Shown piece by piece: positions 1 to 7,339 of a stretch of 50,041 bases of DNA. Made by a program: the position numbers and the translations under genes. The notes below the pieces were generated by a model. That model saw nothing but the letters and a program-made list of their open reading frames with translations, was not told the origin of the DNA and ran no database searches. How positions within the stretch are numbered: the stretch's first letter is position 1; each line of letters begins with the position of its first letter. The DNA is from an uncultured Bacillota bacterium (lineage in GTDB: Bacteria; Bacillota_I; Bacilli_A; RFN20; CAG-826), in contig CASEWT010000004.1 of NCBI GenBank assembly GCA_949291655.1, positions 1-50,041 of the forward strand, given 5' to 3'.

Positions 1-2
1 CC

Positions 3-731
3 TCTTTCGGCCGCCGGCTCGCCAAAGGGGAAGAGACTACGCTCGTCAATGAATTCGACGGCACTTTTCATTACCGCCAGGGAGAAACGAAGATTTCCTT
101 CCTTTCATCCAAGGACCGTCTCGCCCCATCCTTTCGTTCCCTCCTCTCCCGCAAGGAATTCCGGGCGGCGGTCGACGATCTCATTGCCTTTTCGGCCAAA
201 AGGAACAAAGTGCGCTATGGCAAGCCCTACCGCGGTTCCGATTTTGCCCTTTTCGAGCGCTACTCTCGGGAAGACGTCTCGGTGCTCGTGAATTCTCCCA
301 AGGATTACACCTCGGTCCTTTTCGGCTACCGCTACCTCGAGGAAGGGAACGTCTTCCCCATCTTCGTCAACTACGTCAAGTCCCCGACCATTTCCCTTTC
401 GACCCGCTACGAGGACCAGTTCATCGACTCCCGCACCTTCTCCTGGGTTTCCAAATCGAATGTCACCTTGGAAAACCCGCAGATCCAAAAGCTCCTCCAT
501 GCCGAGGAAAACGGAACGAAGATCATGCTCTTCGTCCGGAAGTCGGACCGGGAAAGAGACGAGCGCAAGCAAAGCTATTTCCTCGGCTATCTCCATTTCG
601 GCCCCCAAGATTACTGGGAAGGCAAAACCGGGGGATACCCGGCCGTCTATTTCCGCTTCAAGCTGGAAGACGAAGTCCGCGCCGACATCTATGATTACTT
701 TTGTTCAAGCGTTGACGGGAGCAAGGCATGA
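3..731 (+). CDS. C-terminal part of DUF3427-type superfamily II helicase (partial)
   Basis: The frame is open from the left edge of the window, so the N-terminal helicase core lies outside and only about 242 residues are visible. The visible part has the DUF3427 layout: a stretch on response to environment-like pattern 'FSWVSKSNVTLENPQ', then 'KIMLFVRKSD', then 'YFLGYLHFG' and a final 'AVYFRFKLE'. DUF3427 is the usual C-terminal domain of DEAD/DEAH helicases that sometimes carry an N-terminal PLD-like nuclease; whether that nuclease exists here cannot be seen. The stop codon overlaps the start of the following Nudix gene in an ATGA arrangement, so the two are probably co-transcribed. Family assignment is by motif memory and is fairly secure; exact substrate (DNA or RNA repair/defence) is unknown. 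Confidence 0.75.
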   Translation, partial: SFGRRLAKGEETTLVNEFDGTFHYRQGETKISFLSSKDRLAPSFRSLLSRKEFRAAVDDLIAFSAKRNKVRYGKPYRGSDFALFERYSREDVSVLVNSPKDYTSVLFGYRYLEEGNVFPIFVNYVKSPTISLSTRYEDQFIDSRTFSWVSKSNVTLENPQIQKLLHAEENGTKIMLFVRKSDRERDERKQSYFLGYLHFGPQDYWEGKTGGYPAVYFRFKLEDEVRADIYDYFCSSVDGSKA

Positions 732-1114
732 AGAGAATCGAAGTGGTGGGGGCGGTCATCCGGAAAGGAAACCTCGTCCTCGTTACCCAGCGGGGACAAG
801 GCGAGTTCAAGGATGGCTGGGAGTTCCCGGGCGGGAAAATCGAGCCCGGGGAAACCCCTGAAGAGGCCGTCAGGCGGGAAATCGAAGAAGAGCTCGGCGC
901 ATCCATCGCCGTCGAGAACTTCCTGACCTCCGTCGAATGGGATTACCCGGCCTTCCGCGTTTCGATGCGCCTTTATCTTTGCCGTCTCGAGGATCCGCAT
1001 TTGGAACTCCGCGAGCACGAAAGCGCAAGGTGGGTGGGGGAGGACGAACTGGACCGTTTGGCCTTCCTTCCGGCCGACCGCCTCGCCCTAGCGGAGGTCA
1101 AAGCCGCCCTTTGA
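728..1114 (+). CDS. mutT: MutT-like Nudix hydrolase (8-oxo-dGTP diphosphatase type)
   Basis: The 128-residue protein carries a complete Nudix box at residues 36-58: G36, E42, R50, E51, E54, E55 and G57 fit GX5EX7REUXEEXGU. The preceding WEFPGGK and the short single-domain length match the MutT/8-oxo-dGTP diphosphatase group, which removes oxidised dGTP from the nucleotide pool in the cytoplasm; some relatives act on CTP or other nucleotides, so the substrate is inferred. The ATG overlaps the stop of the upstream helicase (ATGA), implying translational coupling and a shared repair or nucleic-acid theme. It converges on the XRE regulator, whose last base abuts this gene. Confidence 0.85.
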   Translation: MKRIEVVGAVIRKGNLVLVTQRGQGEFKDGWEFPGGKIEPGETPEEAVRREIEEELGASIAVENFLTSVEWDYPAFRVSMRLYLCRLEDPHLELREHESARWVGEDELDRLAFLPADRLALAEVKAAL

Positions 1115-1642
1115 CTATTCGACGATGATTTGGACGACGTCGCCGTCGGCGCTTTTGACGTCGACGATCGTTCCGAAGCATCCTTGCTCGGCCGCCTCGA
1201 AGATCGCATCGACGTCGATGTTCTTCATCGCTTCGTTCCCGCCGAACTTGAGTCCGGCCTTGAGAAGGAACTTGGCCGCCCGGTAGGGGAGGTTGAGGTT
1301 CGCTTTGTCACCATCTTCCGAGTTGACCCGCACGAGGATCTTCTTCGGCTTCCGCCCTTCTTCGTAGCCGACCGTTTCCCGGCCGAAGAGGCGGTCGATG
1401 GTGGCGCCTAGGGCATCGGCAATCCCCGGAAGATAGGAAATGTCCGGGTTGGCGGTTCCCGTTTCGTACTTGCTGATCGACTGGGCACTCAGCCCGAGCT
1501 TGGCGGCCAGCTCTTCCTGGGTCAGCCCAGCCTTCTTCCTGAGTTCGACGAGATTCCTTGCGAAGCTATCCATGTTGCCGTCCTCCTTTTTGACGATGCT
1601 ATTTTGTTCCTTAACGACGAGGCTGTTATCTGATGAGTCCAT
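1115..1642 (-). CDS. XRE-family transcriptional regulator with C-terminal accessory domain
   Basis: An N-terminal helix-turn-helix of the XRE/Cro type is clear: 'LVELRKKAGLTQEELAAKLG' followed by 'SAQSISKYETG' and 'PDISYLPGIADALG'. The C-terminal ~85 residues ('DVDAIFEAAEQGCFGTIVDV', 'GDVVQIIVE') look like the small DUF4097/SHOCT-type tail found on some Firmicutes XRE regulators. Two starts are good: ATG at 1642 (GGAGG, 7-nt spacer; 175 aa) and ATG at 1573 (GGAGG, 8-nt spacer; 152 aa), the latter starting right at the HTH. I list the longer one. Two CAAC...GTTG palindromes sit about 80-110 bp upstream, suggesting autoregulation. It lies between genes of unrelated function, so its targets are unknown. 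Confidence 0.8.
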   Translation of the reverse strand: MDSSDNSLVVKEQNSIVKKEDGNMDSFARNLVELRKKAGLTQEELAAKLGLSAQSISKYETGTANPDISYLPGIADALGATIDRLFGRETVGYEEGRKPKKILVRVNSEDGDKANLNLPYRAAKFLLKAGLKFGGNEAMKNIDVDAIFEAAEQGCFGTIVDVKSADGDVVQIIVE

Positions 1643-1720
1643 TTTATTTCCTCCTTCGACGCCTTTATTAAAGGTCCGGAGGCCCTTCTTGTTTATTGCC
1701 AGAAGGTAGAAATGACTCAT

Positions 1721-1752
1721 CAACTGGTTGGATATTTTGCAACCACTGGTTG
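1721..1752 (-). promoter_or_regulatory. Paired palindromes upstream of the XRE regulator (candidate operator)
   Basis: CAACTGGTTG (1721-1730) and CAACCACTGGTTG (1740-1752) lie in the A/T-rich gap between the XRE gene and the sucrase. The second is a perfect 6-1-6 inverted repeat. Their centres are about 20.5 bp apart, two helical turns, as expected for two dimers bound on the same DNA face. Binding by the adjacent XRE protein is an inference. Confidence 0.5.
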
Positions 1753-1780
1753 AATTAATCCTTTTTGGACGATTTTTCTC

Positions 1781-3181
1781 TTATTTCGAAGCCTTTTCGA
1801 AGACATCCTCCCTGATGGAAGGATGGCCGCCCTTCACTTCGACGACGGCCGTTCCTCCCTCCGACAAATGGGGGTAGTACATGAGGGAGGCCCATTTCTC
1901 ACCGCCATTGAAGCAAAGCTCGAGGACATAACGGTCCAAATAGGCATCGATGGACCATAGGCCGTCTTGGAGTTCGACGGTCCGCTCCTCCCCGTCGTAG
2001 ATGAGGAAGCTTTCCCGCCGGTCGTCTTCAATCGTGATGACTGCTTCCTTTTTAAGGGGGTCATAGGCAAGATGGACTCCCCCGTGGGAGTTGAGGAAAA
2101 AGGAAAGGCAAAGCGGCTCATTACGGCCTTCGATCCTTAAGCGGCTCGCGAGGGAATACTCCTTCCTTTGGCCTGGGCCCAGATCTTCGCATTGACCGGC
2201 CTTTAGATATTTTTCGAGCGAAGGAAGGGGCTTTTGCCATAGTTTTCCTTCTTTCAGAGTCAATAGGCGGGGCAGGGCCATCGTCCCTAGATAACCATCC
2301 TTTTCCTTCGTCGGAATGAAAGACGTCTCCTTGTTCCAGAGACAAAGCCAGGCCGTCAGGAGAGCCTCTTTCCCGTTTCCTGGAAGACTGATTCCCTGGG
2401 CTGCGTAGTAGTCGAAGCCTTCGTCGAGGTCGAGGTAGTCGGTTTCTTCCACGAAGCGCCCGTCGCCGTTTATGTGTCCGATCAGGTAAACGTTGTTCGA
2501 CTTGTTTTGGTGGTGGTTTCCTTCTTCGTGAAGGCCTATCGGGGAAACGATGAGAACCGCTTTCCCATTGAGAAAAAGAAGGCACGGGCATTCGAACATC
2601 GTCACTTCTTCGTCGTCGAAGAAGACGCCCTGATAAACGGCTTCTTCGCCTTGAAGTTCATAAAGGAGAATCAGCCCTTTCCCCAGGGTCGAAGAAGCCC
2701 CGACGATGAAGTAGTCATGGCCCTCATAGGCAAAATAGTAAGGATCGCGGAAGGAATCCTTCTTGACGAAGGCGGGCGGGAGGGCAATCTGGTTCTCGGG
2801 AAGCTGCCGGTATATGGAACCGTCTTTCCTGGCCAAGGCGATGCTTTGCCCAAGATTCGACGATGCGGCCGCGTAAAGGAGATAGTCACCGCTTTTGGCA
2901 CGGTAACGGCTTCCGGAGAAGCAACCGCCTCCTCCCTCTTCCGTTCCTTCGTAGGGAAAGCGCGGGGCCAGCTTCACCCCTTGATCAATGTAAGAAACGA
3001 GATCCTTCGAGGAAGCGAGCCGCCAGGAAAGGTGGGTCGATCCCTCGCCCTCGAGTTCGCGGTACTGGTAGAAGAGTTCGTAACGGCCGTCGACATAGGA
3101 GAAGCCGTTGGGGTCATTCATCCATCCTTGAGGGGGAGTCAGGTGGTAGAGAGGCCGATAGGAAGCGAGAGGTTTTGCCAT
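1781..3181 (-). CDS. scrB: GH32 sucrose-6-phosphate hydrolase / beta-fructosidase
   Basis: This 466-residue protein has all three GH32 signatures: WMNDPNG with nucleophile D23, FRDP with transition-state stabiliser D146, and ECP with acid/base E197. No signal peptide is seen, so it should act in the cytoplasm, cleaving sucrose, sucrose-6-phosphate or short fructans to fructose plus glucose(-6-P). Length fits single-enzyme ScrB/SacA proteins with a C-terminal beta-sandwich. No PTS sucrose permease or fructokinase is adjacent, so whether the substrate is phosphorylated cannot be settled. The ATG at 3181 follows an AAAGGG at short spacing, and a TTTAAT lies just upstream, so the leader may be very short. 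It is divergent from the AAA ATPase gene. Confidence 0.88.
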   Translation of the reverse strand: MAKPLASYRPLYHLTPPQGWMNDPNGFSYVDGRYELFYQYRELEGEGSTHLSWRLASSKDLVSYIDQGVKLAPRFPYEGTEEGGGGCFSGSRYRAKSGDYLLYAAASSNLGQSIALARKDGSIYRQLPENQIALPPAFVKKDSFRDPYYFAYEGHDYFIVGASSTLGKGLILLYELQGEEAVYQGVFFDDEEVTMFECPCLLFLNGKAVLIVSPIGLHEEGNHHQNKSNNVYLIGHINGDGRFVEETDYLDLDEGFDYYAAQGISLPGNGKEALLTAWLCLWNKETSFIPTKEKDGYLGTMALPRLLTLKEGKLWQKPLPSLEKYLKAGQCEDLGPGQRKEYSLASRLRIEGRNEPLCLSFFLNSHGGVHLAYDPLKKEAVITIEDDRRESFLIYDGEERTVELQDGLWSIDAYLDRYVLELCFNGGEKWASLMYYPHLSEGGTAVVEVKGGHPSIREDVFEKASK

Positions 3182-3246
3182 AGCCCTTTAATTAAAGGCA
3201 AGGCGGAGGCAAAAGGGAATGGGACGGAACGGCCTTCAAGGCTCTA

Positions 3247-3276
3247 TTGGGCGAAGCGAACTGCTTACGTTATCAT
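3247..3276 (+). promoter_or_regulatory. Putative promoter giving a near-leaderless AAA-ATPase mRNA
   Basis: TTGGGC (3247-3252), an 18-bp spacer and TATCAT (3271-3276) precede the ATG at 3283 by only 6 nt, leaving no space for a ribosome-binding site. A transcript starting 6-7 nt after the -10 box would begin at the start codon. Confidence 0.45.
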
Positions 3277-3282
3277 TGATTC

Positions 3283-4227
3283 ATGATAAAGGACATCCGC
3301 CTTTCGAATTTCAAGGCCTTCCTCGCCCCTCAGAAGTTTTCCCTCAGGGCCAAGAAAAGCGACCGCCTGCAGGGAAACTATCTCCGGGAAGGAAGGAGTC
3401 TCCTCTACAAGTCCGCGGCCATCTTTTCTGGCAATAACGTCGGCAAAACCTCCTTCCTTGAAGCTGTTTTCCTCCTTAAGAAAGCCCTTCTCGGCGAAGA
3501 TATTGCCTCCTATGCCGAGCCGAACGTCCATGCGAAGGATGCGGTGGTGAAGATGGATGCCTCCTTTTCCCTGGATGGCCAGGGCCATGTTTATTCCTTC
3601 GCCTACGACTCTTCGAAGAAAGTGTTCTTGTATGAACGCTTCGATGGGGCGGAAGGCGAGAGTTCCTCGCTATGCGATGAAGCGAGGCAACCCTTCCTCG
3701 AGCAAGGCCGCCGCCTCGAGGTCCTCTTCATGGACGACCTCCCCGAGCGCCCGAAGGAAGACGCCTTGAGCCGTCTCCTTCTTTCCTCGCTCGGCCTCAA
3801 TATCGAAAAGGGGCACGAGGATCTTTCTTCCCTCGGCACCCGGCGGGCCGCGGCCCTCATTCCCCATGTCGTCGATGCCCTCGTCGAGGAAAAAGCCCTC
3901 TTCATCGACGAGTTCGACTCCGGGCTCTCCTTCGTCCTCACCCGGGCCATCGTCTCCCTTTTCAACAACATCGACAATCCCGGGGCCCAATTGGTGTTCG
4001 CTTCCCACGACATCACCTTGCTCGACACCAAGCGGCTGTTCCTCCTTCCCCAAATCAAGCTGATTGCCAAGAAAGGACGGGGGGCCGCGATCTTCTCCCT
4101 CGAGCAGCTCGTGAAGGAAGGGGAAGACCCCCGGGACCTCTTCCTCCGCGGGAAGCTTGGGAGCATCAACCGGGCGGGCCTTGCCAAATTCCTCGTCGAG
4201 CTTTCCAAGAGGCGGAACCATGGCTGA
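3283..4227 (+). CDS. AAA15-family ATP-binding protein (putative defence ATPase, AbiL/PARIS-like)
   Basis: A 314-residue ABC/SMC-like ATPase. It opens with IKDIRLSNFKAF, typical of RecF/OLD/AAA15 proteins, then a Walker A GNNVGKTS at residues 50-57, a Walker B ALFIDE ending at D209-E210, and an H-loop FASHD with H242. The domain is compact, with a short insertion between Walker A and B rather than a long coiled coil. The next gene, overlapping by 8 bp, encodes a small Toprim-like protein; ATPase plus Toprim partners are the layout of AbiL (AbiLi/AbiLii), PARIS (AriA/AriB) and related abortive-infection systems. Function as phage sensor/regulator of the partner nuclease is inferred from this context. 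The start has no Shine-Dalgarno and sits 6 nt after a -10-like TATCAT. Confidence 0.75.
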   Translation: MIKDIRLSNFKAFLAPQKFSLRAKKSDRLQGNYLREGRSLLYKSAAIFSGNNVGKTSFLEAVFLLKKALLGEDIASYAEPNVHAKDAVVKMDASFSLDGQGHVYSFAYDSSKKVFLYERFDGAEGESSSLCDEARQPFLEQGRRLEVLFMDDLPERPKEDALSRLLLSSLGLNIEKGHEDLSSLGTRRAAALIPHVVDALVEEKALFIDEFDSGLSFVLTRAIVSLFNNIDNPGAQLVFASHDITLLDTKRLFLLPQIKLIAKKGRGAAIFSLEQLVKEGEDPRDLFLRGKLGSINRAGLAKFLVELSKRRNHG

Positions 4228-4786
4228 TTACCGTCTCGCCCTCATCGTCGAGGGAAACGAGGAAGTCAACTTTCTGAAGATCGTGAATTCCTATGGTCGC
4301 CTGAACTCCGGCCTCGAGATCGAAGTGGTGAACGCCGAAGGGGTCGGGAACATCCCCTCCCTTTTCGACGCCTACTACCGGGACCTTTCCTACGACGAGG
4401 TCGTTTGCCTCCTCGACGTCGATGGCTGGAAGACCGACTGCTACGAGACGGCGACGAGGAAGCTTTCGGCGATCCTCGGCTACTTCCCGCATAAGGAGGC
4501 CCTCTTCAACAATCCCAATAGCCTCCAGCTCCTCCTCGCCCCCTTCACAGACGAGGTGATGGACGTCAGCGACAAAGCCGGCTACAGTCCCCTCATTCAT
4601 CGCTGTTTCCCCAAGATGAGAGGAGTCTACCGGGCTTCCAAGGCCCAGCTAAGATCCATCTACCAAGCTTATGACCGCAGGGCCTATCTTCTCATGCTCG
4701 AGAAGACGGCCGGATATTCAAATGACCCGCAAGACCTGCCGTCTTCGACTTTCGCCCCTTTCCTAAGGGCTATCGAGGAAAAATGA
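4220..4786 (+). CDS. Small Toprim/RloB-like protein, partner of the AAA15 ATPase
   Basis: A 188-residue protein with a Toprim-like acidic pattern: a beta-strand followed by E11 in LALIVEGNEE, and a second strand ending in D66-x-D68 (CLLDVDG). This order is seen in RloB/AbiLii and OLD-type Toprim nucleases, which cut nucleic acids with metal ions. The start at 4220 was chosen because it begins right before the first Toprim strand and overlaps the ATPase stop (4225-4227) by 8 bp, implying translational coupling. No longer N-terminal domain is needed. The C-terminal half ('RSIYQAYDRRAYLLMLEKTAG') is helical and not recognised. RloB assignment is moderate; a distinct Toprim subfamily is possible. 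Confidence 0.6.
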   Translation: MADYRLALIVEGNEEVNFLKIVNSYGRLNSGLEIEVVNAEGVGNIPSLFDAYYRDLSYDEVVCLLDVDGWKTDCYETATRKLSAILGYFPHKEALFNNPNSLQLLLAPFTDEVMDVSDKAGYSPLIHRCFPKMRGVYRASKAQLRSIYQAYDRRAYLLMLEKTAGYSNDPQDLPSSTFAPFLRAIEEK

Positions 4787-4848
4787 TCCCTCTCCCAAGG
4801 AGAGAAGAAGATTGCGTGATGCGCATGAAAGTTGCTCACAACCGCCAA

Positions 4849-4865
4849 TGTAAGCGCTTTATAAT
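4849..4865 (+). promoter_or_regulatory. cre-like palindrome overlapping a TATAAT -10 box upstream of fucO
   Basis: TGTAAGCGCTTTAT (4849-4862) matches the catabolite-responsive element pattern TGNAANCGNWNNCW except at one position. It overlaps a perfect TATAAT (4860-4865), placing it where a CcpA/LacI-type repressor would block RNA polymerase. No good -35 box is visible 16-18 bp upstream. Catabolite repression of fucO is inferred. Confidence 0.6.
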
Positions 4866-4895
4866 CTCCACGGTTAGCAAGGAGGAAATTTTCAA

Positions 4896-6044
4896 ATGGC
4901 CAACCGTTTCTGTCTAAACCCCGTTTCCTACCATGGCTATGGAGCCATCGACTCCATTCCGGTGGAAGCGAAAGCCCATCATTTCAAGAAGGCGCTCGTC
5001 TGCACCGATCCGGACCTCGTCAAATTCAAGGTCATCGATCACGTGACGAAGCTGCTCGAAGATAACAAGCTCGCATACGAAGTCTACGACGGCATCAAGC
5101 CGAACCCGACGATCGAGAACGTCAAAGACGGCGTCAAGGCCTTCGAGAATGCCTCGGCCGATTACATCATCGCCATCGGCGGCGGTTCCTCGATGGATAC
5201 GGCCAAGGCCATCGCCATCATTATCGCCAACCCCGAGTTCGCCGACGTCCGGAGCCTCGAAGGCGTGGCCCCGACCAAGAATCCCTGCGTCCCGATCTTC
5301 GCCGTCCCGACGACGGCCGGCACCGCGGCGGAAGTCACCATCAACTATGTCATCACCGACGAGGAAAAGCACCGGAAGTTCGTCTGCGTCGATCCCCACG
5401 ACATGCCGATCGTCGCCTTCGTCGACCCCCTCATGATGTCGACGATGCCGAAGGGCCTTACGGCCGCGACCGGGATGGACGCCATGACCCACGCCATCGA
5501 AGGCCTCATCACCAAGGGAGCCTGGGAGCTGAGCGACTGTCTCCACCTCGAAGCCATCAAGCTCGTCGCCAATAACCTCCGCTCCGCCTATAGGGGCGAG
5601 AAGGAAGGCCGGGAGGGGATGGCCCTCGCCGAATACGTCGCCGGCATGGGCTTCTCCAACGTCGGCCTCGGCATCGTCCACTCGATGGCCCACCCCTTGA
5701 GCGCCCTCTACGACACCCCCCACGGGGTTGCCTGCTCGATCCTCCTCCCGACCGGGATGGCCTATAACGCCGACTACACCGGCGAGAAGTACCGTGAACT
5801 CGCCAAGGCGATGGGCGTCGAAGGCGTCGAGAAGATGAGCCAGGAAGAATACCGGAAGGCCGCCATCGACGCGGTCCAGCAGCTCTCGATCGATGTCGGC
5901 ATCCCGACCTCCCTCAAGGGCATCGTCAAGGAAGAAGACCTTTCCTTCCTTGCCGATTCGGCCATGGCCGATGCCTGCATGCCGGGCAACCCCCGGACCC
6001 CGACCAAGGAAGAGGTCATCGCCCTTTACCGCTCCCTCATGTAA
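4896..6044 (+). CDS. fucO: Lactaldehyde reductase (iron-dependent 1,2-propanediol oxidoreductase)
   Basis: A 382-residue group III iron-containing alcohol dehydrogenase. The NAD-binding GGGSSMD motif is at residues 95-101, and metal ligands D195, H199, H262 and H276 fall at the E. coli FucO positions shifted by one. Length is the usual one. It reduces L-lactaldehyde to L-1,2-propanediol in the cytoplasm, the redox step needed after RhaD or FucA aldolase cleavage; the rhamnose genes lie ~22 kb to the right, so this gene likely serves them although it stands alone. Other alcohols are possible substrates. Start ATG 4896 follows a strong AAGGAGG, a cre-like site overlaps the promoter, and a clear terminator follows. 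Confidence 0.88.
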   Translation: MANRFCLNPVSYHGYGAIDSIPVEAKAHHFKKALVCTDPDLVKFKVIDHVTKLLEDNKLAYEVYDGIKPNPTIENVKDGVKAFENASADYIIAIGGGSSMDTAKAIAIIIANPEFADVRSLEGVAPTKNPCVPIFAVPTTAGTAAEVTINYVITDEEKHRKFVCVDPHDMPIVAFVDPLMMSTMPKGLTAATGMDAMTHAIEGLITKGAWELSDCLHLEAIKLVANNLRSAYRGEKEGREGMALAEYVAGMGFSNVGLGIVHSMAHPLSALYDTPHGVACSILLPTGMAYNADYTGEKYRELAKAMGVEGVEKMSQEEYRKAAIDAVQQLSIDVGIPTSLKGIVKEEDLSFLADSAMADACMPGNPRTPTKEEVIALYRSLM

Positions 6045-6064
6045 GGGAGGCGCTAGCCATCTCT

Positions 6065-6087
6065 AGCCCCGGACTTCCGGGGCTTTT
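6065..6087 (+). terminator. Rho-independent terminator after fucO
   Basis: An 8-bp perfect stem, AGCCCCGG / CCGGGGCT, with a 4-nt ACTT loop, is followed by a short T-rich tract. It begins 20 nt after the fucO stop. Confidence 0.8.
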
Positions 6088-6114
6088 CGTTGTCCCTCGG
6101 GTATAATGGGAGGC

Positions 6115-6492
6115 ATGAAAGCACTCAAAATCCTTTCCATCGTCTGCGGAATCGTCGGTTTCCTCCTTTTCGCCCTCGGAATCCCCGTCGGGATCATCTT
6201 CGGCGAACTGAACGTCGGGATTGCCCTAACTATCTCGATGGGCGGCTTCGTCCTCTTCACGGCCGCGATGGTGATGGGGTCCGTCTACCAAAGCCGCAAC
6301 CGGAAGGCCGGGCGGGGAAGCGGCGGAACCCTCCAAGGGGGGATCGGCTATCCCGACCTCCCGCCGATCCCGACCGCCCTCTCGGCCCGGAAGTGCCCGC
6401 GGTGCGGGGCCGAGGTCGAACCTTCCGACATCTACTGCCCGAAGTGCGGCTACCGGCTCGACGGGATGGCCGATGATGACAAAAAGCTTTGA
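6115..6492 (+). CDS. Small membrane protein with C-terminal zinc ribbon
   Basis: A 125-residue protein with two N-terminal transmembrane segments (about residues 5-28 and 34-57), a glycine-rich linker, and a C-terminal zinc ribbon formed by CPRCG and YCPKCG. The zinc ribbon should face the cytoplasm. Such proteins are common and of unknown role in Firmicutes. A perfect TATAAT at 6102-6107 lies 7 nt before ATG 6115; the GGGAGG in between is too close to serve as a normal ribosome-binding site, so this may be a leaderless mRNA. An in-frame ATG at 6106 overlaps the -10 box and is less likely. A bidirectional terminator separates it from the convergent membrane-protein gene. Confidence 0.65.
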   Translation: MKALKILSIVCGIVGFLLFALGIPVGIIFGELNVGIALTISMGGFVLFTAAMVMGSVYQSRNRKAGRGSGGTLQGGIGYPDLPPIPTALSARKCPRCGAEVEPSDIYCPKCGYRLDGMADDDKKL

Positions 6493-6520
6493 TTGAAGAG
6501 GCTTTTGCAGGGGAAATACG

Positions 6521-6548
6521 AAAAAAGCTCCCGGCCGGGAGCCTTTCT
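6521..6548. terminator. Bidirectional terminator between convergent genes
   Basis: The perfect palindrome GCTCCCGGCCGGGAGC (6527-6542) is flanked by AAAAAA on the left, giving a U-run on the minus strand, and by CTTTCTT on the right. It serves the minus-strand gene best and can stop the + strand gene too. Confidence 0.75.
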
Positions 6549-6559
6549 TGCTGCCTTTC

Positions 6560-7156
6560 CTAGTTGATCCAGTCGCGGCGGCGGAGCCCGATCCAAAGTC
6601 CGGCGCCCGTAAGGCCAAGCCCGGCGGCGAGCAGTACGGCCTGCAGGAAGGGCATGAAAGACCATTCCCCGCCGTCGACGGCCGTGATGATGGCCGTGAC
6701 GATGTAGGAAACGATGACCAGGAGGGCGTAGACGAGCGAGGTCACCGAGGCGATCATGCCGAGCCACTTCTTGTGGATGAAGACGAAGACGAAGAGGGAG
6801 ACGAGAATGACGACCCAGACGATCGAGGCAATGCTATTGATGGCCGAGGTGACGTCGTCATCCCCGAAATTCAACGAGTATTGCCCGCAAATGGCCAGGA
6901 TGAGGACGATCGGGGCAAGCGTCTTCCAAGCCCCGTTATAGCCGGGCAGGCCGAAGACGAAGAGGACGTAGAAGCCGACGAGGACGATGGTGACGATGAG
7001 GGAACCGACGAACTGGAAGACGCCGGCCGTGCTGATCGGGTTCTGCAGAATGTACTTCACGAGCAGACAGAGGCCGGCGATCAGAAACATGATCTGGGCC
7101 AGGCTCACCCGACGGGTTCTGCTTGTTTTGGTAGTGGTTGTTTTGTTGGTTGCCAT
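6560..7156 (-). CDS. Multi-pass membrane protein of unknown function
   Basis: A 198-residue protein with a basic, Thr-rich N-terminus (MATNKTTTTKTSRTRR) and about six hydrophobic segments covering nearly the whole remainder: LAQIMFLIAGLCLLV, VGSLIVTIVLVGFYVLFVFG, APIVLILAICG, IVWVVILVSLFVFVF, MIASVTSLVYALLVIV and a last one ending at the RRRDW tail. I do not recognise the family; no enzyme motif is visible. The start at 7156 was chosen for its GGAGG with a 7-nt spacer and because the upstream reading frame is atypically basic. It ends just before a strong palindromic terminator and is divergent from the GDPD-GH78 fusion gene. Confidence 0.65.
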   Translation of the reverse strand: MATNKTTTTKTSRTRRVSLAQIMFLIAGLCLLVKYILQNPISTAGVFQFVGSLIVTIVLVGFYVLFVFGLPGYNGAWKTLAPIVLILAICGQYSLNFGDDDVTSAINSIASIVWVVILVSLFVFVFIHKKWLGMIASVTSLVYALLVIVSYIVTAIITAVDGGEWSFMPFLQAVLLAAGLGLTGAGLWIGLRRRDWIN

Positions 7157-7290
7157 GATGATTCCTCCGAAGCTGATTATAGATGAGCTGAGCCAAGGAG
7201 GTTCGCCTTTTTTGACTTGTTTCAGCGCTTTTTCCGCGCTGGAGGCTCCGCGCGCGGTTTTGCTTACTTTTCGTCTTCGCGCGCCGCCCT

Positions 7291-7317
7291 TTGTCACTGC
7301 GGGCAAAGACCTATACT
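7291..7317 (+). promoter_or_regulatory. Possible promoter of the GDPD-GH78 gene
   Basis: TTGTCA (7291-7296) and TATACT (7312-7317) lie upstream of a TAGGAG ribosome-binding site for ATG 7340. The 15-bp spacer is shorter than optimal, so confidence is limited. Confidence 0.35.
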
Positions 7318-7339
7318 AAAGGCGCTTAGGAGAAGCGTT

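Noticed and set aside
1574-1723. A longer XRE start at 1723
   Set aside because: It would place coding sequence over the leader next to the palindromes and lacks a ribosome-binding site, whereas 1642 and 1573 each have GGAGG.
4787-4815. CTCTCC-CAA-GGAGAG hairpin after the Toprim gene as a terminator
   Set aside because: No U-run follows on either strand, so it was not called.
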